DNA from: Deinococcus frigens DSM 12807
GTDB lineage: Bacteria > Deinococcota > Deinococci > Deinococcales > Deinococcaceae
Reading direction: 5' to 3'
Assembly: GCF_000701425.1 (NCBI RefSeq)
Contig: NZ_JNIW01000002.1
Location: forward strand, 1-64,000
DNA length: 64,000 nt
In this document: piece by piece, positions 52,065 through 60,572 of the stretch
How positions within the stretch are numbered: the first letter of the stretch is position 1
Layout of the letters: the number at the start of each line of letters is the position of its first letter
The notes under the pieces: generated by a model
Told to the model about the DNA's origin: nothing
Seen by the model: only the letters and a program-made list of their open reading frames with translations
Database searches by the model: none
Made by a program: the position numbers and the translations under genes

Positions 52065-52339
52065 GCTTCCACCCGGCACAGGTTCAGGGCGGCGCGCACA
52101 GCGTCAGTCAGTGACGCGGGCAGGCGGTAGGCGTGGGCGTCCGGGTGGGCCAGTTCAGGCACGAAGACAGCCCCACCGTCCGGCAGGGGACACAGGGCCG
52201 GGTCAGCGGAAGGCGGCAGGAAGTGGGAGACGCTGGCCCCGGTGGTGAGGTCTACGCGGGCGGTCAGGCTGTGGCCTTCGCCTTCCACGCGGAAGGCCCG
52301 GACGGTGGGCAGGGCTTCGAGGCGGTCAGGGTTAAACAT
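52061..52339 (-). CDS. Element hypothetical protein
   Basis: 92 residues from ATG 52339 (M-F-N-P-D-R-L). That ATG overlaps the TAA of the small membrane gene upstream, which favours it over the GTG at 52348. A beta-rich protein with D-L-T-T-G-A-S-V-S-H-F. Unknown. Confidence 0.6.
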   Translation of the reverse strand: MFNPDRLEALPTVRAFRVEGEGHSLTARVDLTTGASVSHFLPPSADPALCPLPDGGAVFVPELAHPDAHAYRLPASLTDAVRAALNLCRVEA

Positions 52340-52496
52340 GCGGGTCACGTCCTTTAGAAGTGAGGCGGGTCAAGAGGGCGAAGAGGGCCAGGAAGCCGGT
52401 CAGCATGGCGGCGGCAGTGAAGATCAGGGCGTGGGGGCCGTCAGATGCGGCAAAGTAGAGACAGGCCAGGTAAGCGGCAGTCAGGGCGCGGGTCAT
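52332..52496 (-). CDS. 54-residue membrane protein
   Basis: A short gene on the minus strand, ATG at 52496, TAA at 52332. Two hydrophobic segments (A-A-Y-L-A-C-L-Y-F-A-A and A-L-I-F-T-A-A-A-M-L-T-G-F-L-A-L-F-A-L-L) and a basic tail. AAAGGA in a leader shared with the 50662 gene precedes it, and its stop overlaps the next ATG. Could be a holin- or toxin-like peptide; not determined. Confidence 0.6.
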   Translation of the reverse strand: MTRALTAAYLACLYFAASDGPHALIFTAAAMLTGFLALFALLTRLTSKGRDPHV

Positions 52497-52740
52497 GGTG
52501 GGCCGTCCTTTCGTGGGGCGCGGCTGGAAGCGGTGCGGCGTTGAGGGCGCGGGTGGGCGTCTTCCTCTTCGCCGGTCAGTGGATACGCGGTCAGGGCTTC
52601 ACAGCGGCGGGGCAATTCGTGGAGCTGGCTACACGTATTCGGTGGTGTCGCTGGGGACAGTTATTCAAACTGTGGCAACTTGTCCTGCTGGCTGGACGTG
52701 TTCAGGGGCAGGGGGCCGTGTGCTGGCCCCCCCTTCCGGT
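52497..52740. other. Non-coding gap within the leftward operon
   Basis: 244 bases with no gene I can support. The right part has a G/C stem (GGGGGCC 52711, GGCCCCC 52725) just past the 52741 stop without a T-run. Confidence 0.5.
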
Positions 52741-53148
52741 CTAGGCCGTCATGCCCCACTGGCCCCGCGCGTAGTCGCGCACGGTGTACGCTTCCGCTTC
52801 ACTCAGGACGGCGAAGGAAAGAACGGGGCGGGCCAGGGCTTCGCTCGCGGTGGTGTAGTGGGCGCGGAAGCCCAAGCGGCCCAATTCGCGGTGAAGCTCA
52901 CAGCCAGCGGGCTTACCGATGGGGCCAGCTTCCAGGACTTCGCCGGTCATTTCCACGCGGTCAGCAGAGCGAAGCACGCGGTCAGCGTCCAGCACGCCCA
53001 CGGCCTGCCCGTCCACGCTGGCCCGGAAGCCGGAAGCGGTGCGGGTGATCGTGACGGCGTGGGCAGAAACGCCGGTCACTACGCCACATTCCCGGTAGGT
53101 GGTGTGGGCCTTCCAGGTGCGGGAAGTGGCGCGGGTGTTAGTGTTCAT
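52741..53148 (-). CDS. Element hypothetical protein, first of leftward operon
   Basis: 135 residues, beta-rich (A-V-T-I-T-R-T-A-S-G-F-R-A-S-V-D-G-Q-A-V-G-V-L) with a helical C-terminus. No family. AGGAG precedes ATG 53148. Transcribed from the promoter inside the 53234-53267 operator, away from the HTH gene; such a gene facing a repressor is often an early lytic-type or antirepressor gene, but that is conjecture. Confidence 0.6.
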   Translation of the reverse strand: MNTNTRATSRTWKAHTTYRECGVVTGVSAHAVTITRTASGFRASVDGQAVGVLDADRVLRSADRVEMTGEVLEAGPIGKPAGCELHRELGRLGFRAHYTTASEALARPVLSFAVLSEAEAYTVRDYARGQWGMTA

Positions 53149-53233
53149 TTTGCTCCTGTGCTGCTGTGTGGGAGTCAGTGAGGGGCGCTTTACTTTCGAC
53201 GGTGGGCGTCCCTTTCCTGCTATGGATATATTA

Positions 53234-53290
53234 CCGGAAGTCGGCTACATATGCAACCGACTTCCGGCTATGACCGGAAAGTGTTAAGAT
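53234..53290. promoter_or_regulatory. Divergent promoters over an 11-bp inverted-repeat operator
   Basis: CCGGAAGTCGG (53234-53244) and CCGACTTCCGG (53257-53267) are a perfect inverted repeat, 12 bases apart, and a third CCGGAA lies at 53274. Leftward promoter: TTGCAT, 17 bases, TAATAT, lying across the repeat. Rightward: TAAGAT (53285-53290) plus 7 bases to ATG 53298, with its -35 in the right arm. A dimer bound here would control both. Confidence 0.75.
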
Positions 53291-53297
53291 GCGCCCC

Positions 53298-53540
53298 ATG
53301 AATGAAGAAATACGGGCAGCGGTAGACGCCCGCTTAACTGAAAAGCACATGTCACGCGCTGATCTGGCCCGCGCGGTGGGGAAGACGCCACAGGCCATAA
53401 CCCGCGCCCTGAACGGCGGGAAAGACGGCGGGGGGCAGGTTCCCGGCATATGGGCCGCAATTCTCGAAGCGCTAGACCTTCGCCTGACGGTGGGAGCGGG
53501 CCAGGGCCAGACCGGCGAAGGAAGAGGCAGGCAGACGTGA
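53298..53540 (+). CDS. Cro/C1-type HTH regulator
   Basis: 80 residues: A-R-L-T-E-K-H-M-S-R-A-D-L-A-R-A-V-G-K then T-P-Q-A-I-T-R-A-L-N-G-G, a standard HTH, and a short tail. ATG 53298 is taken from the leaderless box; ATG 53289 lies within it. Likely the ligand of the 53234-53267 operator. Joined to the next gene by GTGA. Confidence 0.8.
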   Translation: MNEEIRAAVDARLTEKHMSRADLARAVGKTPQAITRALNGGKDGGGQVPGIWAAILEALDLRLTVGAGQGQTGEGRGRQT

Positions 53541-54562
53541 CCGGGCCGGACACCGTGCGCCAGGCCGCTGATCTGCTGGAAGCTGGGCAAATTGAGCAAG
53601 CACGGGCGCTACTCAGGCAAGCCCTCAAAGCCCTGCCCGACGAAGAGAACGCTCTGCCCGCGTTACCTTCGCCGGACGGGTGGCAGGGGCGAGCGCTGAA
53701 CGTGGCCCGCCTGTGGGGTCAGGTGGAAGAGTTGACCGCGAAGCACGCGGGGGCAGGGGCTTACCGCTCCTATGCGTGGACGGTACAGCGCTACAGGAAA
53801 CAGGTTCAGACACTGCTAGACCGTCTGGCGGATTGGGAAGACCCACACGAGGCCGCGTGTCTGCTCTTCGATTGGCTGGAAAGTATGGCCCGCACAGACC
53901 TGCACAATGATCTGCCCGGCCTTCATGACGCCTTACACGCTCTGCTGAAAAGCACTTATCCGGTCCCACCACACGGGCCGCGCGTGGTCATGCTTCCCGT
54001 GTGGCGTGATTTGCTAGACGCTGCTTCTCCGCTGTCCTGGCTGGCCTGCGTCCGGGTAGACGGCGTGGTGTACCGGGCGCACATGCGGCCCCCGGACACC
54101 ACGCTCTACACAGATGAAGACCCGCTCAGAGGCCCGTGGAAGCTGTCGCCGGGCTTTCTGGAAGGAAGCCGGGAAGTCCTGCCCGTTCTCTTTCCCTTAG
54201 ACCTTCGCGGGCAGGGCCAGACGGGGCAGAGGGACGGCGCAGCCTACCGGCGTGGGTGGATTGCGGCCCCGCTGACGGCGAAGGGAAGACGTGAGCGCGG
54301 GCTGGTCTGTGCCGGTGGCAGCATGAAGCCGGGTGACGTGCTGCTGTGCCTGTCCCTGGAAGAGCAGTCCCAGAGCGAGATTCATGACCGACTGACCACG
54401 CGGGGGCATCTGGTCAGCCCCGCTGTGGTGCGCCGGTTTCTGGACATGCTCACTGCGGACGGCCTGGCCGTCACGAAGACGCAAAGGCGGAGATTCTTTT
54501 ACCGGCTGGCCGAGGGTGAAGCTGTCGAGGCGGCTCTAGACGCGGCATGGGCGGCGTCATGA
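53537..54562 (+). CDS. Element protein with C-terminal winged helix
   Basis: 341 residues. The N-terminal ~50 residues look TPR-like (A-A-D-L-L-E-A-G-Q-I-E-Q-A-R-A-L-L-R-Q-A), the middle is of unknown type, and the C-terminus (L-S-L-E-E-Q-S-Q-S-E-I-H-D-R-L, V-V-R-R-F-L-D-M-L-T-A-D-G-L-A-V) is a winged helix. Starts at GTG 53537 overlapping the regulator stop. Confidence 0.65.
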   Translation: MTGPDTVRQAADLLEAGQIEQARALLRQALKALPDEENALPALPSPDGWQGRALNVARLWGQVEELTAKHAGAGAYRSYAWTVQRYRKQVQTLLDRLADWEDPHEAACLLFDWLESMARTDLHNDLPGLHDALHALLKSTYPVPPHGPRVVMLPVWRDLLDAASPLSWLACVRVDGVVYRAHMRPPDTTLYTDEDPLRGPWKLSPGFLEGSREVLPVLFPLDLRGQGQTGQRDGAAYRRGWIAAPLTAKGRRERGLVCAGGSMKPGDVLLCLSLEEQSQSEIHDRLTTRGHLVSPAVVRRFLDMLTADGLAVTKTQRRRFFYRLAEGEAVEAALDAAWAAS

Positions 54563-54582
54563 CCGGCGAAGGGAAGACGTGA
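54559..54582 (+). CDS. Seven-codon linker minicistron
   Basis: ATG 54559 overlaps the stop of the previous gene (ATGA) and reads M-T-G-E-G-K-T to a TGA that overlaps the GTG of the next gene (GTGA). It would pass ribosomes between the two genes without a gap. Its DNA contains GGCGAAGGGAAG, the start motif of several element genes. Confidence 0.4.
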   Translation: MTGEGKT

Positions 54583-54782
54583 CCGCTTCGAGTACAGACA
54601 TTCTCTTTTCCTATGGCGCGGCCTTTCCCTGGCAGGTCTTCGTGGTGGGCGCGCTGCTGTTCGTGCTGGCCTTCGCCTTTCGCCGGAAGCGTAGGGCCGC
54701 GTATGCCTTCCTGACCTGTGGGGCGGCGTGCATGATCGGCGCGGCGCTGCTGTGGGCCGGAATCTTCCAGGGTCAGATGTAA
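54579..54782 (+). CDS. Small two-helix membrane protein
   Basis: 67 residues, two membrane helices (Q-V-F-V-V-G-A-L-L-F-V-L-A-F-A-F and A-F-L-T-C-G-A-A-C-M-I-G-A-A-L-L) separated by R-R-K-R-R. Holin-like in size and layout, but function unproven. Start GTG 54579 inside the minicistron stop. Confidence 0.6.
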   Translation: MTASSTDILFSYGAAFPWQVFVVGALLFVLAFAFRRKRRAAYAFLTCGAACMIGAALLWAGIFQGQM

Positions 54783-54929
54783 CCGGCGAAGAGAAATACA
54801 GGCCAGGTGTGGAGTAGCAAACCTCGACCCCTATGGGTTGAGATAGATGGGGATGAGAGCATAGCGATAGAAGCATCTCCTACACGACTAATTTAAGTTT
54901 CGGGTTGCGTTCTGATCAGCGCGATAAAA

Positions 54930-54981
54930 ATAGTATGCTTGCCCAGCAAGTATTGACATGCTTACTAGGCAAGCATACTAT
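54930..54981 (+). promoter_or_regulatory. Leaderless promoter covered by a double palindromic operator
   Basis: TTGACA (54953-54958), 17 bases, TACTAT (54976-54981), 6 bases, ATG 54988. Two palindromes overlap it: ATGCTTGC-cca-GCAAGTAT (54935-54953) and ATGCTTAC-tag-GCAAGCAT (54958-54976), centres 23 bases apart. The outer arms also form a perfect 14-bp inverted repeat (54930-54943 with 54968-54981). A repressor binding both would block the promoter fully. Confidence 0.85.
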
Positions 54982-54987
54982 CTTCTC

Positions 54988-56064
54988 ATGACAAAGGAGA
55001 TCGCTGGATTGAACGCCCGCAAAGGCGGCGAAGCTCGCGCCGAGAAACTGTCGCCGATGGAGAGGAAGGCCATCGCTCAGAAGGCAGCCTTCGCGCGCTG
55101 GGAGAAGAAAAAAGCCGAGCAGGAACCACCAGCAGCCACACATATGGGGATGTTAAACATTGGACCTTTAGAGCTGCCCTGCGCAGTGCTTGAGGACGGC
55201 CAACGGGTTATCTCCGAGCGTGGCCTGCTTGGGGCTTTGGGGGTACAAGTTGGTGGTGCTTTGTCTGCGGCTCGTAAAGACGAGGAAGGTAATCAGTCTC
55301 TGCCTTTGTACATCGGTTACAAGAATCTCCGGCCATTCGTTTCAGATGAGTTAGCTGGTTTACTCTCAGCGCCTATCCCTTACTCGCACACTGTGATTTC
55401 AAACGAGATGGGCGGCAAGCTGACTTATAGGGCAAATGGTGTGAAGGCCGAACTTTTCCCGCAAATCTGCGAAGTGTGGTTGAAAGCTCGAGATGCTGGC
55501 GTACTACGGTCAGCCCAAATGCGCGTTGCCGCGAGTGCTGACATTCTTATGCGAGGTCTCGCACAGGTAGGCATAGTTGCCCTCATCGATGAAGCCACGG
55601 GATATCAGCAAGATCGTGCGCGTGATGCACTTGCTAAGATTCTTGAGGAATTTATCGCTAAAGAGCTGCAACCCTATGTTAGAACTTTTCCAGGAAGCTA
55701 TTACAGAGAACTCTTTCGCTTACGTAATTTACCCTTTGATGGCACCCTCAAAGGGCCGCGATACATAGGGACACTAACTAATGAAATAATTTACAAACGT
55801 TTAGCGCCTGGTGTTTTAGAGGAATTGAAGCGAGTCAATCCATCTGTAAATGGTAGAAGAAAGCATAAGCAGTTTCAATATCTCACACAGAATCCAGGAT
55901 ATCCAAAATTGATGCAACATATATCGGCAGTCGTCGCTCTCATGACAGTATCCAACAGCTATGAACAGTTTATTGAGATGCTAGACAGAGCGCTTCCGAA
56001 ACAAGAGTTTTATCCTTTGTTTGATGAATACAGAGATCATTTTAAAACTGTAGCTGTTGAATGA
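54988..56064 (+). CDS. P63C domain protein
   Basis: 358 residues. An N-terminal basic region contains K-G-G-E-A-R-A-E-K-L-S-P and A-A-F-A-R-W, then a part resembling phage antirepressor proteins, and the C-terminal P63C domain: L-I-D-E-A-T-G-Y-Q, I-A-K-E-L-Q-P-Y-V-R-T-F-P, A-P-G-V-L-E-E-L-K-R-V-N-P and G-R-R-K-H-K. The gene is clearly A/T-richer than the rest of the element, so it was probably acquired separately. P63C proteins are of unknown function in phages and islands. ATG 54988 is set by its leaderless promoter. Confidence 0.85.
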   Translation: MTKEIAGLNARKGGEARAEKLSPMERKAIAQKAAFARWEKKKAEQEPPAATHMGMLNIGPLELPCAVLEDGQRVISERGLLGALGVQVGGALSAARKDEEGNQSLPLYIGYKNLRPFVSDELAGLLSAPIPYSHTVISNEMGGKLTYRANGVKAELFPQICEVWLKARDAGVLRSAQMRVAASADILMRGLAQVGIVALIDEATGYQQDRARDALAKILEEFIAKELQPYVRTFPGSYYRELFRLRNLPFDGTLKGPRYIGTLTNEIIYKRLAPGVLEELKRVNPSVNGRRKHKQFQYLTQNPGYPKLMQHISAVVALMTVSNSYEQFIEMLDRALPKQEFYPLFDEYRDHFKTVAVE

Positions 56065-56090
56065 ATTAACGTAATTAGTCACGTCAAGAT

Positions 56091-56137
56091 CGGCGAAGAG
56101 GATGCACAGGCCACGCGCCCACGCTTCCTCTTCGCCG
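56091..56137. terminator. Bidirectional hairpin between convergent genes
   Basis: CGGCGAAGAGGA (56091-56102) pairs perfectly with TCCTCTTCGCCG (56126-56137). No T-run, but the place between two stop codons (56064 and 56146) suits a shared terminator. The arms are the GGCGAAG motif and its complement. Confidence 0.6.
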
Positions 56138-56145
56138 CTGTGCTA

Positions 56146-56550
56146 TCAGGCGTCAGGCAGAGGGAGGGTAAGTAGAGCGGCCTGTGTGCGCGGTTTGAGG
56201 CGTGGGCAGACCCGCACAGCTTCCAGCACGGCCCGGCCCGCGTTCGGCGTCAGGTGGCCCCGGTGGTCTGTCAGGTCTGCCAGGGACACGGTAAAGGTGC
56301 GCGTGCAATCCGCCCATGAGTCATGATCTAGAAACGGATGGGTGGCAGCGTATAGCGGGGCATAGCAGGGCCGTAAGGTTTCGCCCTGGCCTAGCTCATT
56401 GATCCTTGAATTGATGACCACGCCCACGGCGTACCCTTCGCCGGTCAAGAGGCACACGAAAAACTTGTATTTGGCGGGCTGTGTGCCGTCCATCCAGACA
56501 TGAAAGACGCCCCACGCGGGGGCGCTGCTCACGGGCGCGTCTTCGCTCAC
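56146..56550 (-). CDS. MazF/PemK-like candidate toxin
   Basis: 134 residues. W-G-V-F-H-V-W, Y-K-F-F-V-C-L-L-T and A-V-G-V-V-I-N-S-R-I-N lead to H-P-F-L-D-H-D-S-W-A-D-C, the same order as MazF-like mRNA interferases that read H-x-F-L-x-H-D-S-Y-I-D-C. Its ATG overlaps the stop of the Panacea gene (ATGA), antitoxin first. The family call is by eye and is uncertain; the pairing is the stronger evidence. Confidence 0.55.
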   Translation of the reverse strand: MSEDAPVSSAPAWGVFHVWMDGTQPAKYKFFVCLLTGEGYAVGVVINSRINELGQGETLRPCYAPLYAATHPFLDHDSWADCTRTFTVSLADLTDHRGHLTPNAGRAVLEAVRVCPRLKPRTQAALLTLPLPDA

Positions 56551-57047
56551 GGGTGCGGGTCTGCCAGGTGTTCCAGCACGGCGGCGGCGTTTGGCAGGGT
56601 ATGGGCGATATGTGCGGCGGTCATGGCCTGACCGGGCGGGACGCTCTGCCAGGCTTCGACGCGCGTCTTCGCGCTGACCTCTTCCGCCGTCTCTTCACCG
56701 TGCAGGTGCATCACCTCGCCTAGCACGTCCATCACGCCGTCGCTTAGTTCGCTCACGTCTGGCGATGCGCTCAAATCGAGTTGGCTAGATCGGGCCAGGT
56801 GCAGAAAGGCGGTGGGCGTGGGGCCGTCCCTCATGGCTTCGTAAGCGCCCCCGAACATGAGCGCCCCGTAACGGGCCAGGTGCGCGCAGTCTGCCAGGAA
56901 AAGCAGCGCGCTCAACTTCTCGAAAGTGGGTGTGGGGACATTGCGGGCCAAGTACAGCGCGGCGGCATGGCAGACGGGCAGGTCTTCGTCCTGGCCCTGG
57001 AAGGGGACAGCGAAGATAGAACGCGCGGCGGCTGTGTCTGTGGTCAT
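56547..57047 (-). CDS. Panacea (SocA-like, DUF4065) antitoxin candidate
   Basis: 166 residues. The Panacea signature is seen at ~45-85: K-L-S-A-L-L-F-L-A-D-C-A-H-L, then Y-G-A-L-M-F-G-G-A-Y-E-A-M-R-D-G-P-T-P-T-A. Panacea is known as an antitoxin domain paired with many unrelated toxins. ATG 57047 is preceded by AAGGGG. The next gene overlaps it by 4 bases, as expected for a toxin-antitoxin operon. Confidence 0.78.
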   Translation of the reverse strand: MTTDTAAARSIFAVPFQGQDEDLPVCHAAALYLARNVPTPTFEKLSALLFLADCAHLARYGALMFGGAYEAMRDGPTPTAFLHLARSSQLDLSASPDVSELSDGVMDVLGEVMHLHGEETAEEVSAKTRVEAWQSVPPGQAMTAAHIAHTLPNAAAVLEHLADPHP

Positions 57048-57187
57048 GGCTGGCCCCTTCGCCCCGGTGGGCAGTGAGTGTACAGAGCATGACACGGCCC
57101 CCCTGACGCTGTACTGAGTCGCCCTACATTGTCCGGCGTGGCCCATTCACGGCCCACGGTGTCCGGTTACGTCTTAGGCTGTGGGTC

Positions 57188-58489
57188 ATGACGGCGAAGG
57201 GGAAAGGCCAGGGCAGGAACCGGAACGGGTGGCATAAGGGGACGGTGGAAGAGCTGCCTTCCGGGCGCTTCCGCTGGCGCGTGCGCGTCACGTACCCGGA
57301 CGGGACCACGGCCCGGCCCACTGGCACAGCCCGGACCCGGACGGAAGCGCAGCGGGCCATCATGGAAGCGCAGCAAGAGGCAGCGGCGGGCCGTAAGCCG
57401 GTGGCCCGGACTTTGACCGTCGGTGAGATGGTGACGGAATACATGCGCGCGAAGGAAGAGAAGTGGGCAGACCGGACGGCCTGGCAGAATCAAGCCCTTT
57501 ACCTTCGCCACGTTTCTCCCCACCTGGCCCACCTGAAAGCGGCGGGCGTGGAAGCCAAGAGCCTACGGGCCTACTTCGAGACGCTGAAAGCGGGTGGACT
57601 GGGCTACAGCGGGCGGCGGCAGATTCACGCCCTGCTGTCCGGCGCGTATAAGCACGCGGTCACAGACGGGCAGCTTCGAGACAACCCGGCCCACTTTGGT
57701 CGGCCTGTGCGCGGGAAGGATGAGGCGGCGAAGGAAAAGCAGACCTTCACATCGGAAGAGGCGGCGCGCTTCCTGGCAGCGGCGCTAGAAGATCGGTGGG
57801 CGCTGCTGCTGGCCTTCCTGCTGCTGTCTGGAATGCGGATAGGCGAAGCCGTGGCCCTGACGTGGGGGGACTACGGAAGTGAGGAAGGCGCGGCTTATGT
57901 GACCATCTCGAAGGCGCGCGGTGAGTTCATGGGGAAGGCGTACCAGAGCGAAGGAAAGACGGCGGCGGCGCGGCGGCGGGTCTATCTGCCGGAAGGCGCG
58001 GCGGGCATCGTTCAGGACATGCGGGGCCGGGTGGCGCGCGAAGCGGAAGCGCTGGACTATCAGGGCCAGGGCGTCCAGCCTGACGCGCCCCTCTTTCCTC
58101 GGAAGACCGGGCAGCATCACAGGCAGGACACGGCCCGGTCTTCCATGCGCCGGACGTGCTTACGGGCCGGTGTCCCGCTGCTGTCCCCCCACGCCCTACG
58201 CCACACCTTCGCCACGCACCGGCTAGCGGAAGGCTTCGACCCGGTGACGGTCAGCAAGCACATAGGACACGCTCAGGTGTCCACCACGCTTAATTTCTAC
58301 GCCCACAAAGTAGAGGGCAACCTTCGGGACATGGCCCGGCAGATGGGCCAGCGCGGGCCAGCGGCGAAGGCGGAAGCCGGGCCACCTGTCCCCACGCCGG
58401 GCGAAGACAGCGGCGAAGATGAGAACGTGAGAGAGAAGGCGGCGCGGCGTGCCGTGCGCGGAAGGAAGGGCGGGCCACGCCGGAAGTAG
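57188..58489 (+). CDS. int: Tyrosine integrase of the element
   Basis: 433 residues. A basic N-terminal arm-binding region, a SAM-like core-binding domain and a catalytic domain with Arg in G-M-R-I-G-E-A-V-A-L, H-x-x-R in H-A-L-R-H-T-F-A-T, His in H-I-G-H-A-Q-V-S-T-T and the nucleophile Tyr in L-N-F-Y-A-H. The C-terminal tail is long and basic. TAGGCT plus 7 bases before ATG (leaderless). Its first codons, M-T-A-K-G-K, have the same DNA start as the MTAKRKR genes. It lies 461 bases from attR and should act on the 46-bp att sites. Confidence 0.95.
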   Translation: MTAKGKGQGRNRNGWHKGTVEELPSGRFRWRVRVTYPDGTTARPTGTARTRTEAQRAIMEAQQEAAAGRKPVARTLTVGEMVTEYMRAKEEKWADRTAWQNQALYLRHVSPHLAHLKAAGVEAKSLRAYFETLKAGGLGYSGRRQIHALLSGAYKHAVTDGQLRDNPAHFGRPVRGKDEAAKEKQTFTSEEAARFLAAALEDRWALLLAFLLLSGMRIGEAVALTWGDYGSEEGAAYVTISKARGEFMGKAYQSEGKTAAARRRVYLPEGAAGIVQDMRGRVAREAEALDYQGQGVQPDAPLFPRKTGQHHRQDTARSSMRRTCLRAGVPLLSPHALRHTFATHRLAEGFDPVTVSKHIGHAQVSTTLNFYAHKVEGNLRDMARQMGQRGPAAKAEAGPPVPTPGEDSGEDENVREKAARRAVRGRKGGPRRK

Positions 58490-58950
58490 GCCAAACGGTG
58501 GGAAATGTCACGCTTTCGGGGCCGGTGTCCCCACGGTGTCCCCAACTGTCCCCAAAAGTGGGGACAGCACTTTAAGCCGTGTGGGCGCTGCTTTCCCGAT
58601 TTGGTGTCCCCACGGCCTTTCTTGCTGGGGACAGCACTTTAAGCCGTGCCAGACGGCGTAAACGGGCTATTGTCCCCACTGTCCCCATTTTTATGCAGGG
58701 TATAGAGCTAGGTTTGTTTTGAGAATTGCGCGCGAAGCCTCGAAGATGTGAAGACAGCGGCCCCTTTTTCACCTAAGCCTCACGGGCGGACATGGGCCAG
58801 GCTGTCCCCACCTTCACCCTTCGCCGGGGCGGTGGGCCAGGTGTCCAGCGGTGGGAAGTGAATGGGCCGGATTTGGGCCACGCCGGGGGATATGGGCCAG
58901 ACAGCGGGCCGGGGGGAACTGCGAAGACCCGCGCTAGGCGGGCCTTTCTT
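58490..58950. other. attR-proximal non-coding arm with repeats
   Basis: No gene. Eight TGTCCCCA-type motifs in both orientations lie at 58526-58687; a 22-bp direct repeat (58560-58581 and 58627-58648, beginning GGGGACAGCAC) has a 67-base period; GTGCCAGACGG recurs at 58646; G-GGGCCA motifs lie at 58792, 58873 and 58892. A weak hairpin at 58928-58942 ends the tRNA. These look like integrase arm sites and perhaps another protein's sites. Confidence 0.65.
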
Positions 58951-59026
<76 letters not shown>

Positions 59027-59132
59027 GGGAGCCGCGCCCACAACGGGGCGATTCGCAGCGGGGATGAGTATACGGAGGGCGGCCTGAAGTGTCAATGTCA
59101 GGCTGTCAATGTCAGGCCGCCCTCCCGTGGCC

Positions 59133-60485
<1,353 letters not shown>

Positions 60486-60572
60486 GTGGGCAAATTACCA
60501 CGCCGGGGCGGGCGGTTTCAGTGAGGTGAGAGGGAACCCAGATGCGGACTTGCTGCTCGTTATTCTTGCCTT

